Assembly: GCA_052034085.1 (NCBI GenBank)
Contig: JBPOJA010000011.1
Location: forward strand, 1 to 64,000
Direction: 5' to 3'
Origin: UBA1426 sp052034085
GTDB taxonomy: Bacteria; Bacillota; Clostridia; Peptostreptococcales; Anaerovoracaceae
Length of the DNA stretch: 64,000 nucleotides
Part shown: positions 16,207 through 23,463 of the stretch, piece after piece
Layout: each line of letters starts with the position of its first letter
How positions within the stretch are numbered: position 1 is the first letter of the stretch
Notes under the pieces: model-generated
Seen by the model: only the letters and a program-made list of their open reading frames with translations
Told to the model about the DNA's origin: nothing
Databases searched by the model: none
Translations under genes and position numbers: made by a program

Positions 16207-16949
16207 TAGAGGACTACAATATTTATGAGCTGGATAAAAAAGAAATACTGGCTTTCTATATAGGCTTTGCTTTTGCAATACTGCTCCTTGGTGAACTTTT
16301 TTTCAGCAACTTTGCAATCTCCTCTTTCTTTTTATTGCTTTTGCTGCCGGGGAAAAAGATCTGGTCCAAACATCTGGCAGAAAAAAGGAAGAAAATGCTC
16401 ATGCTTCAGTTCAGGGATTTACTGTATTCACTGTCGGCATCTGCTTCTATCGGAAGACAGATGACGGACGGTTTGAAGGATGCGATTCCTGTAGTGGAAA
16501 GGATCTACGGCAGCGATGCTGTGTTGCTAAAAGAGCTTAACATAATGGTTAAAAAAATATTTGATACCGGTGAAAATGATGAATTTGTGCTGAAGGACTT
16601 TGCGGAAAGGACGAAAATTAAAGAAATAATGAATTTTGCAGATGTGTATTCCGTCAGTAAAAAAACAGGTGCGGATTTGCAGAAGGTCATACGAAAGACC
16701 GTTGAACTGCTTCTTGGCAGAATAGAGGCTGAGAGGGAAATGAAGGCTATGACATCGCAAAAAAGGCTGGAATTTGCCATATTGTCTGTCATGCCGCCGG
16801 GAGCTCTGCTTTTTCTGCGGGTAAGTTCCCCTTACTATCTGGAGGCCATGTATGCCGGAGTCGCAGGACGGGTCGTCATGTCTTTTGCCCTGTTGTCACT
16901 GCTGCTGGCCGCATATATGTCCTATAAAATGACACAAACGTCATTATGA
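16203..16949 (+). CDS. tadB: TadB-like inner membrane platform protein (GspF domain)
   Basis: 248 residues. Two hydrophobic segments near the N-terminus (about 18-52) are followed by a cytoplasmic helical domain with LLYSLSASASIGRQMTDGL and FADVYSVSKKTGADLQKVI. These fit the type II secretion F fold. Two C-terminal membrane spans follow (about 195-245). With TadC it forms the membrane base on which TadA acts. Starts 4 bp inside tadA and ends 4 bp inside tadC. Assignment to TadB rather than TadC is by order. Confidence 0.87.
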   Translation: MIEDYNIYELDKKEILAFYIGFAFAILLLGELFFSNFAISSFFLLLLLPGKKIWSKHLAEKRKKMLMLQFRDLLYSLSASASIGRQMTDGLKDAIPVVERIYGSDAVLLKELNIMVKKIFDTGENDEFVLKDFAERTKIKEIMNFADVYSVSKKTGADLQKVIRKTVELLLGRIEAEREMKAMTSQKRLEFAILSVMPPGALLFLRVSSPYYLEAMYAGVAGRVVMSFALLSLLLAAYMSYKMTQTSL

Positions 16950-17656
16950 GGTTGGAAGGTGCCAGCATGAAGACAATTTTGCCTGAACAGACTGTTGCAG
17001 TCAACAAGTGTGCGGGGCTTTACAACAGCGAAGAGATGGCAGCTCTTTTGAAAGAAAACAGGAAGAATATTATTTTGCTTTATCTGGCTGACATGGTGTT
17101 TGCTTTGATTAGTCTGATACTGGACGGATTTCAGGCAGCCATGCCATTCTTATTGATATTGCTTGTCATATACAAAATGAGATATGCCTCCATAGAAAAC
17201 CGCATAAAAAAAGACAGGCAAGGGATTTCAGATGCATTGCCACTGTTAATGGACAGGGTCGTCCTGCTTCTTTCCGCCGGAATGTACATAGAAGGTGCAT
17301 TGGAGAAAATTGCAACTGATTTCGCCGGTGACAATTTTCTTTTTGCTAAACTGTCTGAAATGCTTGTGAAATCCCGGCAAAGCAACAAATCCATTATTTT
17401 CGAATTGTCGGACTTCAGTGTTAATGCGGGCTTAAGGGAGCTTATACGCTTTTCAAATATTTTGGAAAATAATTTTAATATGGGCAGCGATCTTATAGAA
17501 AAGCTTGAAGCAGAGGGAGCGCTCTTATGGAATGACAGAATAAAAAGGACGGAGGAAAAGGCAAGAAAAGCAGAAACCAAACTGTCATTTCCTCTCATGT
17601 TGTTACTGATTTCTCTCATAACTATTACTTCGGCGCCCATGCTCATGAGCATATGA
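16946..17656 (+). CDS. tadC: TadC-like inner membrane platform protein (GspF domain)
   Basis: 236 residues from the overlapping ATG at 16946. A second ATG at 16967 has GGAAGG in front and may be the true start. A hydrophobic pair lies at about 40-75, then a GspF-like domain with LPLLMDRVVLLLSAGMYIEGAL and LIRFSNILENNFNMGSDL, and a C-terminal span ending SAPMLMS. It partners TadB under the TadA motor. The coding order tadA-tadB-tadC-pilin is the usual Gram-positive Tad arrangement. Confidence 0.87.
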   Translation: MRLEGASMKTILPEQTVAVNKCAGLYNSEEMAALLKENRKNIILLYLADMVFALISLILDGFQAAMPFLLILLVIYKMRYASIENRIKKDRQGISDALPLLMDRVVLLLSAGMYIEGALEKIATDFAGDNFLFAKLSEMLVKSRQSNKSIIFELSDFSVNAGLRELIRFSNILENNFNMGSDLIEKLEAEGALLWNDRIKRTEEKARKAETKLSFPLMLLLISLITITSAPMLMSI

Positions 17657-17669
17657 TAAGGAGGAGAAA

Positions 17670-17816
17670 ATGAACATAAGAAGTAAAAAAGGAATGGAAA
17701 TGGTGCAGGTAGCCATCCTGATAGCCATAGCAGTGGCTTTTGGTCTGATATTCAGGGAAAGGATAATGGATTTCATAGATGCAACATTTAACAGCCTGGA
17801 AAGCAGCGGTTTTTAA
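17670..17816 (+). CDS. Flp-like pilin (Flp1-like, 48 residues)
   Basis: A very short gene with a strong AAGGAGGAG ribosome binding site 5 bp before the ATG. The product has a basic leader ending SKKG, then MEMVQVAILIAIAVAFG (a long hydrophobic helix) and a short polar tail DFIDATFNSLESSGF. This is the layout of Flp pilins of Gram-positive Tad loci: cleavage after the glycine by a prepilin peptidase, then helix packing into a fibre. The acidic residue is at +2 from the predicted cleavage site, not +5 as in classical type IV pilins. It lies directly between tadC and a TadE-like gene, as expected for the major pilin. Confidence 0.85.
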   Translation: MNIRSKKGMEMVQVAILIAIAVAFGLIFRERIMDFIDATFNSLESSGF

Positions 17817-18042
17817 ACTTTTCACCTGCGACAAAGGAAGCGCAATGATAGAAGGCGCACTGATCATGCCTTTTATAATCGTGCTGGCCACTGTCATCAT
17901 CAATGTTACACTTGGCTATTATTCGGCAGTTTGCAAACAGGCAGAAGAATATCAAAGCAGAAGGTATCAGCAATATAATGAAGGCAGAGTGAACAATGAA
18001 GAATGCGAATTTGCAAGAAGAGCCGACCTTTTTATTGATTAG
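17779..18042 (+). CDS. Small TadE-like pseudopilin
   Basis: 87 residues. The diagnostic segment is DKGSAMIEGALIMPFIIV followed by a single hydrophobic helix, with a Glu five residues after the Gly as in TadE minor pilins. The only in-frame ATG upstream of this motif is at 17779, inside the Flp gene, without a clear ribosome binding site; translation may be coupled. It overlaps the next gene by 47 bp. TadE-like proteins act as minor subunits or initiators of Tad pili. The polar tail is short. Confidence 0.72.
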   Translation: MQHLTAWKAAVFKLFTCDKGSAMIEGALIMPFIIVLATVIINVTLGYYSAVCKQAEEYQSRRYQQYNEGRVNNEECEFARRADLFID

Positions 18043-19315
18043 GCATTCCAGAAAAGCTTTCGTTACGGTTCAGCTTTGCCTGATTTTATCTTCAGTGCTT
18101 TTTTTAGTCGCAACATTTGCAGATTTGAGTTTTGCTGCTGCTTCAAGGCCTTACGCCCAGGAAATCATTGATATGGCAGGCAGGTCAGTGCTGTCCGAAT
18201 ACGACAGGGATGTTAAAGATAGGTATGGTTTGTTCCTTTTCCAGCTTGAAAAAGAGGAGATACAGGAACTGACCGGCGATTACATAGGGCAGAGCCTGAA
18301 AAAGAAAAGGGGGAAAACCAATCTCTTAAGTATGGAAGTCGAAAAGGCGGTTGTGGATATCACAGATTATTCCGCCCTTGATTGTGATATTTTGATGGAA
18401 CAGATTTTGGGGCTCATGAAATATGAAATATTTACAGGTACGGACAGCATTTGGGAGTTGCTTGGGAGCAGTGGAAATGACACTGCTGAATTGGAAAAAA
18501 CAGATCATCCTCTGAGAAAACTGAGAAACAGCAGAGTTCTTCAGGAGCTTCCTTCTGTGCTTCTTAAAGGCATTGACGGAGGGACGGCCTCCGGCCTTAG
18601 TCTGCCTACCCCAAACAAACTGGGTCGGATGGCATATGAGGAGGTATGTCTCAATAAGTACATAATGAACCATTTCGGCCACAGGCTAAGCAATAATGAA
18701 GAGTCCTTCTTTGCCGGTGAAGTCGAGTATATTCTATGCGGTCATTACAGCGATGAATCAAACAGTCACACGATGTATCTTTCACTACTGGCTCTGCGAA
18801 CCGCGCTGAATGCCATGCATATAAGACAGGACAGGGTAAAAATGGAAATGGTGCAGGCAGCCGCGTTACTTATTGGTGAGGGAGTGGCAACACCTGCCAT
18901 TGAGGCCGGTTTGATTGCTCTTTGGGCAGGAGCCGAGGGAGCTCTTGATGTAAAAAATCTGGAAGATGGCAAAAGAGTGCCCTTTTTAAAAACCAGCAAG
19001 CAGTGGATATTGAGTCTGGAAAATGCCATGAGCCCTGATGATGCAAATGTAATCACGGAAAACGGTGCTGATGATGAAGGACTGGAATACAAGGATTATC
19101 TTTTCCTTTTTCTGAGCCTGAAAAGCAGGAATTCAAAACTTGTAAGAATAATGGATCTGATACATATCAACATTAAGGGATATGACAACAGAGAATTTTC
19201 TTATGCCTCATGCAGCACCGGATTTGATTACAGCATTAAAATGAGAAGAAGCAGGCCATTCCTGTCAGTTTTATCCATGAAGCATGGAGATTTTAATGGA
19301 AGTCATAAATATTAA
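17996..19315 (+). CDS. Tad-locus membrane protein (DUF5702-like)
   Basis: 439 residues. One N-terminal transmembrane helix (about 24-46, VTVQLCLILSSVLFLVATFA) is followed by SRPYAQEIIDMAGRSVLSEYD. This matches the TadG/RcpC-like or DUF5702 proteins that accompany Gram-positive Tad genes. The rest is a mostly helical extracellular domain without recognised catalytic motifs. It overlaps the small TadE gene by 47 bp and the next TadE-like gene by about 20 bp, so it belongs to the pilus operon. Role inferred: large minor pilin or assembly factor outside the membrane. Confidence 0.72.
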   Translation: MKNANLQEEPTFLLIRHSRKAFVTVQLCLILSSVLFLVATFADLSFAAASRPYAQEIIDMAGRSVLSEYDRDVKDRYGLFLFQLEKEEIQELTGDYIGQSLKKKRGKTNLLSMEVEKAVVDITDYSALDCDILMEQILGLMKYEIFTGTDSIWELLGSSGNDTAELEKTDHPLRKLRNSRVLQELPSVLLKGIDGGTASGLSLPTPNKLGRMAYEEVCLNKYIMNHFGHRLSNNEESFFAGEVEYILCGHYSDESNSHTMYLSLLALRTALNAMHIRQDRVKMEMVQAAALLIGEGVATPAIEAGLIALWAGAEGALDVKNLEDGKRVPFLKTSKQWILSLENAMSPDDANVITENGADDEGLEYKDYLFLFLSLKSRNSKLVRIMDLIHINIKGYDNREFSYASCSTGFDYSIKMRRSRPFLSVLSMKHGDFNGSHKY

Positions 19316-20108
19316 GCTGAGCGAAAAAAGAGCTTCCATATTTGTCGAGGCCGCTATTGTGCTGCCGGTCTTTTTTGTGGCTATGATTTCTTTGACATTG
19401 ACCATAAGACTGGCAGCAGTTGAAGCAAATACAATGGAATGCTTTTCGAGTATCAGCCGGGATTACGCAAAAGAAATGTACCTGACAGGAAGAGGGCCTG
19501 CCCAGAATTACCTTTATGAAAGCAGAGTAAAGGCAAGAATTGAGCAGGATGAAAAACTGAATTTGCAGAATGTCCGGGTGGAAAATCATTTAGGCGGAGG
19601 CAGGGTGCTATTGGACTCCGGATATGTGGATGCCAGTTTGATGTACGAAGTAAATATTGCACTCCCTCTTAGTTTTTCAAGGGGAATCAGTTTCCAGGAG
19701 CACCTGGCTTACAGAGGTTTTGTGGGCAGGCAGAAAGGAGTTGAAGGTTTTGGTTTTGATGAAATGGAAAAGTCGGATAATCCCAATGCGGTTTTTGTAT
19801 TTCCAAGGGCCGGTGAAAGGTATCATAAAGCCGATTGCAGAATAATTAAAGTTTACCCGGTAGAAAAGATATTATCTCCAGCCTTAAAAAAACAATATAA
19901 GCCGTGCAGGTTATGTAAGTCAGGCGATCTACCATATGGAAGCAGGGTTTACTGCTTTGAAAGCACGGGAAAGGTTTATCATAAAGGCAGCTGTACGACA
20001 GTTGACAGATATGTGGTGGAAATGGACAGACAGGAAGCAATAGACAAAGGATATACCCCTTGTGCCTATTGTGGAGGGGGCTTAACGGGAGGTTCCGGCA
20101 ATGAATGA
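19296..20108 (+). CDS. TadE-like protein with two His/Cys metal-binding-like modules
   Basis: 270 residues. The ATG at 19296 is preferred because GGAG lies 6 bp upstream; an ATG at 19284 is in frame. The N-terminus has EKRASIFVEAAIVLPVFF, a TadE-type leader and helix. The C-terminal third holds two similar modules: YHKADCRIIKV with KPCRLC, then YHKGSCTTVDR with TPCAYC. The pattern H-x3-C, then C-x2-C, with YKPC or YTPC, is known from small zinc-binding Ada-like modules appended to extracellular nucleases and other secreted proteins. Here it tips a pilus component. Function is inferred: metal-stabilised adhesion or structural knob. Confidence 0.78.
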   Translation: MEVINIKLSEKRASIFVEAAIVLPVFFVAMISLTLTIRLAAVEANTMECFSSISRDYAKEMYLTGRGPAQNYLYESRVKARIEQDEKLNLQNVRVENHLGGGRVLLDSGYVDASLMYEVNIALPLSFSRGISFQEHLAYRGFVGRQKGVEGFGFDEMEKSDNPNAVFVFPRAGERYHKADCRIIKVYPVEKILSPALKKQYKPCRLCKSGDLPYGSRVYCFESTGKVYHKGSCTTVDRYVVEMDRQEAIDKGYTPCAYCGGGLTGGSGNE

Positions 20109-20718
20109 AGAAAACAGTACCATTGAATTTCACGGCAGAAAGATCCTGTTTATGAACATTGATATAAACAGTATGCCCTTATACTTACAGGAAATTTTAA
20201 TAAACGGTTATTGTGAAAGTCTGCTCCTCATGGGCATTGCAGATCGGGAAAAAGGACGCATATATTACGATTGCTCCCGTACTTTAAAGCTTAAGGACTG
20301 CTATGAGGCATGGAAACTTGAGGATTATGATGTAGCTGCTTCAATGATAGAGCAAATTCTGAGGATAATTGAAGGGCTGTTTGTTGTGGAAAATTGCCTT
20401 TTTATAAACAGCGGATTCAAGCTGCAATGGGAACATGTTTTTTTCACAGGAGAAAAAGGAAAAGCAAAATTTGCTCTTGAGCCGGACACAAAAGAAAGCT
20501 GGTCGCTATCAAATAATATTTCAGAAAAAGTAAAAGGACTGATTGAGCAGAGCCTGCACATCATTAATGACGATGAATGGACCGGTTATGGCAAACAGCT
20601 GCTTGGCTCAATAAAATCAGAAGATAGTCTGCAGGATGTTGCACGCAAGCTGAATTTACTGGGCAGGGAAATTTCTAGCAGGGATTGGCCTGACTTATCA
20701 AATCTTCGGCAATTTTAG
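20101..20718 (+). CDS. DUF6382-like protein at the end of the Tad operon
   Basis: 205 residues, mixed alpha/beta, no signal peptide. It starts 8 bp inside the TadE-like gene, with GGGAGG within GGCGGGAGGTTCC just upstream. Its features (ILFMNIDINSMPLYLQEILING, an EAWKLEDYDVAASMIEQIL stretch, and VENCLFINSGFKLQWEHVFF) resemble DUF6382, usually found N-terminal to FHA domains in Clostridia Tad loci. No FHA domain is present in this chain. It may bind the TadZ/TadA machinery in the cytoplasm. It ends convergently, overlapping the TetR gene by 44 bp. No terminator is seen between them. Confidence 0.6.
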   Translation: MNEENSTIEFHGRKILFMNIDINSMPLYLQEILINGYCESLLLMGIADREKGRIYYDCSRTLKLKDCYEAWKLEDYDVAASMIEQILRIIEGLFVVENCLFINSGFKLQWEHVFFTGEKGKAKFALEPDTKESWSLSNNISEKVKGLIEQSLHIINDDEWTGYGKQLLGSIKSEDSLQDVARKLNLLGREISSRDWPDLSNLRQF

Positions 20719-21238
20719 CCATGACATGTGGTGGTTCATGCATGCCTCCCGATAGCCAGTTGCGTATCAGTCCGACACAGCCTGAAGTTATGTAAGTATA
20801 GTAATGTTCATAGAGCTCAGGCTTAATGTCCCCAAGGAGAACAAGCCAGTCCTCTTCAGTTTTAGGCTTGGCGGATTCAATTATCCCGGTGAGAAGTTTG
20901 CCGTCAGCGGAATTCAGTATCACCAGGGCGAGTTCACGGTTTTTAGAAAGAAGATCAAAAATCTCTGAAACCAGGGATGAGAGTCCCGAATTGTCGTGCT
21001 GGCTCAAATGTTTTTCGATGATGTGCCTCAGTTCCTCGAAAATCTCCTTTTGAATCTGTTCGTACATGTCGTAAATGTCCTTATAGTGCAGATAAAAGGT
21101 GCCTCTGTTGACATCAGCTTTTTCAGTCAGTTCTTTTACTGTGATATCCTTTATATCTTTGGTAAGCAGGAGCTTTGTCAGAGTTTTTCTGAGGACATAT
21201 TTGGTTTTTCTGACCCGCCTGTCCACGGAAGTGTCCAT
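20675..21238 (-). CDS. TetR/AcrR-family regulator
   Basis: 187 residues from the ATG at 21238, preceded by AAAGGATGAG; a TTG at 21259 is also in frame. The N-terminal helix-turn-helix reads DITVKELTEKADVNRGTFYLHYKDIYDMYEQI, typical of TetR proteins (DNA recognition around NRGTFYLHY). The C-terminal two thirds form a ligand-binding and dimer domain. It is transcribed away from the MMPL exporter gene, so it most likely represses that operon and releases it on binding an exported or toxic compound. A TACATATGTA palindrome in the divergent region is a candidate operator. Confidence 0.88.
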   Translation of the reverse strand: MDTSVDRRVRKTKYVLRKTLTKLLLTKDIKDITVKELTEKADVNRGTFYLHYKDIYDMYEQIQKEIFEELRHIIEKHLSQHDNSGLSSLVSEIFDLLSKNRELALVILNSADGKLLTGIIESAKPKTEEDWLVLLGDIKPELYEHYYTYITSGCVGLIRNWLSGGMHEPPHVMAKIAEDLISQANPC

Positions 21239-21284
21239 AATCTCATCCTTTCTCAACAATTATTCGAAAATGTGTCAATTAAAA

Positions 21285-21294
21285 TACATATGTA
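21285..21294. promoter_or_regulatory. Candidate TetR-family operator
   Basis: TACATATGTA is a perfect 10-bp palindrome between the divergent TetR and MMPL genes, 14 bp upstream of the MMPL -35 element. TTGATAATCAA-like AT-rich partial palindromes lie on the downstream side. Confidence 0.4.
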
Positions 21295-21307
21295 GCTATA
21301 TTGATTA

Positions 21308-21336
21308 TTGAAATAACAGGCCAGGCTGATTATACT
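21308..21336 (+). promoter_or_regulatory. Sigma-A promoter of the MMPL operon
   Basis: TTGAAA (21308-21313), 17-bp spacer, TATACT (21331-21336). Transcription would start near 21343, so an in-frame TTG at 21301 cannot be the translation start. Confidence 0.7.
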
Positions 21337-21378
21337 ACACATAAGATTGATAATCAACAGTTGTTGAGATACGGACGG

Positions 21379-23460
21379 ATGTTTGGAAACATAATACTGA
21401 AATATAAGAAGATAATATTGTCGCTGTTTATTATTATGGCTCTCTGCTCTGTAGCCATGATGCTTTACGTGGAAATCAACTATGATCTGACAGATTTTCT
21501 GCCGGAAAATGTTCCTTCGGCTCTGGCCCTGAAAGCCATAGAGGAAAACTTCGGGGATGAGATTCCTAATCTCAATATTTTGCTGGAGGATATTTCAATT
21601 CCTGAGGCGCTTGCTGTAAAGGAAAGGCTGAAAGCTGTACCGGGAGTTTCTTCCGTTCTTTGGCTCGATGATGTTGAAGATATTTACATGCCTGTTTCCA
21701 TGATGGACAGCAAAATGCTGGATGCATGGTACCAGGATGGAAAGGCACTTTTCCTGCTGGCGGGAAACACGGAAATCTGCGTGGAAATCATTGATGAAGT
21801 CAAGTCGATTTTAGGCGATGATGTTATAATGAGCGGGCCCCTTTTGAATCAGGCAACTCTGCAGACGCTTGCACTGGGAGAAGTGTCCAGGATAATACTG
21901 TTCGTTATACCTCTGGTAATGGTGGTGCTTTTTATTTCAACCAGTTCCTGGTTTGAGCCGATACTGTTTTTAGTGACCATAGGAATTGCCATTCTGCTGA
22001 ATGAAGGCACCAATATAATTATGAGCGACATATCATATGTTACTCAGTCGACAAGCGCAGTTTTACAGCTGGCGGTATCCATGGACTATGCGGTTTTTCT
22101 GCTCCATAGCTTTTCGGGTTACAGAGATGAAGGGCATGACGTGGAAAAAGCCATGAAGCTGGCGATAAGGGAGTCGGCTGCCGCTATTGCAGCCAGTGCC
22201 GTAACCACCGTTTTCGGATTTTTGGCTCTTACCCTCATGAAGTTCAGGCTTGGACCCAATATGGGCCTGGTGCTGGCCAAAGGCATATTTTTCAGCTTTG
22301 CTTCGGTTATGCTGCTCTTGCCCATCCTGGCTGTTTACACCACCAGGATAATGGATAAAACCCATCACAGGTCTTTTCTGCCTTCTTTTAATGGGTTCAG
22401 CCGGGTGGTAATAAGAATAGCAATTCCCATTGCTATGGTTTTTATAATGATGATAGGGCCAAGTTTTCTTGCTCAGCTGAACAACAGCTTTATATATGGG
22501 TCATCAGGCATAAACACTGAAGATTCACAGCTTGCCGTTGATGAAAGAAAAATTGAAAATATTTTTGGCGGCAGACAGCAGATGGTGGTTATTGTGCCTG
22601 CTGATGCGGTAAAAGAAGAGAAACTGACAAAAGGGCTTAAGGCCATGGCATTGGTGGACACCGTCATTTCCTTCTCTGAAAATGTCGGCAACCAGATACC
22701 GCCGGAATTCCTCACTGACAGCCAACTGGAAACATTTCAAAATAACGGAAACCGCAGGATCATTTTGTACGGTGACACCAGGGATGAAGGGGATGAAGCA
22801 TTTAAACTTGTCGAAGACATACGCAATCTGGCGGCGGAAATTTATGGCGATGAGTATCACCTCATGGGCCAGAATGTTGTTAATTATGATCTAAAAGACA
22901 CTATTGTAAGGGATGGTCCCCTTGTCAATGCTGCTGCCATTATAGCAATAGGCATGGTTCTTCTTGTGACTTTTAAAAATCTTGCCCTGCCGCTGATATT
23001 GCTTTTGACCATTGAGGGGGCGGTCTGGATCAATCTGGGCATGCCATATTTCATGGGCCGCGACCTTAATTATATAGGCTTTCTAATAATCAGCTCAGTG
23101 CAACTGGGTGCCACAGTGGATTACGGCATCCTTTTTGCCAGTCACTATATGCGAAACAGAGAGGTGCACAGGGCCAAAGAGGCAGCACGACTTGCCATTG
23201 AAAATACGGCAGCATCAATCATTACGCCGGCCAGCATACTAGCCATCGCCACTTTAATACTGTGGAAAATTTCATCCAACGGAATAATCAGTGAGCTGGG
23301 TCTGATGCTGGGGAGGGGAGCCATAATATCGGCCACCATGGTGCTTCTGTTTTTACCCGCTTTATTAAGGGTTTTTGACAGATTTGTAAGTAAAAAAGTA
23401 GTTCAAAAGCCGGCAGGAAACACAAAAATAGCCGGTGAGAGTTCAATAAACGAGGTTTGA
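21379..23460 (+). CDS. MMPL/RND-family membrane exporter
   Basis: 693 residues from the ATG at 21379, chosen because the promoter reads start near 21343. TTG codons at 21361 and 21364 are alternatives, and no start has a strong ribosome binding site. An N-terminal span (YKKIILSLFIIMALCSVAMM) leads into an extracellular domain with DFLPENVPSA. A helix bundle follows with SMDYAVFLLHSF, and then a second copy with GATVDYGILFASHYM. This is the two-fold repeat of MMPL transporters. The buried Asp in each repeat (SMDYA, TVDYG) is the expected proton relay. Such proteins export lipids or peptides. It is followed after 3 bp by a repeat-rich partner and controlled by a divergent TetR gene. Confidence 0.88.
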   Translation: MFGNIILKYKKIILSLFIIMALCSVAMMLYVEINYDLTDFLPENVPSALALKAIEENFGDEIPNLNILLEDISIPEALAVKERLKAVPGVSSVLWLDDVEDIYMPVSMMDSKMLDAWYQDGKALFLLAGNTEICVEIIDEVKSILGDDVIMSGPLLNQATLQTLALGEVSRIILFVIPLVMVVLFISTSSWFEPILFLVTIGIAILLNEGTNIIMSDISYVTQSTSAVLQLAVSMDYAVFLLHSFSGYRDEGHDVEKAMKLAIRESAAAIAASAVTTVFGFLALTLMKFRLGPNMGLVLAKGIFFSFASVMLLLPILAVYTTRIMDKTHHRSFLPSFNGFSRVVIRIAIPIAMVFIMMIGPSFLAQLNNSFIYGSSGINTEDSQLAVDERKIENIFGGRQQMVVIVPADAVKEEKLTKGLKAMALVDTVISFSENVGNQIPPEFLTDSQLETFQNNGNRRIILYGDTRDEGDEAFKLVEDIRNLAAEIYGDEYHLMGQNVVNYDLKDTIVRDGPLVNAAAIIAIGMVLLVTFKNLALPLILLLTIEGAVWINLGMPYFMGRDLNYIGFLIISSVQLGATVDYGILFASHYMRNREVHRAKEAARLAIENTAASIITPASILAIATLILWKISSNGIISELGLMLGRGAIISATMVLLFLPALLRVFDRFVSKKVVQKPAGNTKIAGESSINEV

Positions 23461-23463
23461 AAA

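Noticed and set aside
21301..21378. N-terminal extension of the MMPL protein from a TTG
   Set aside because: A near-consensus promoter lies within this stretch, so it is upstream of the likely transcription start.
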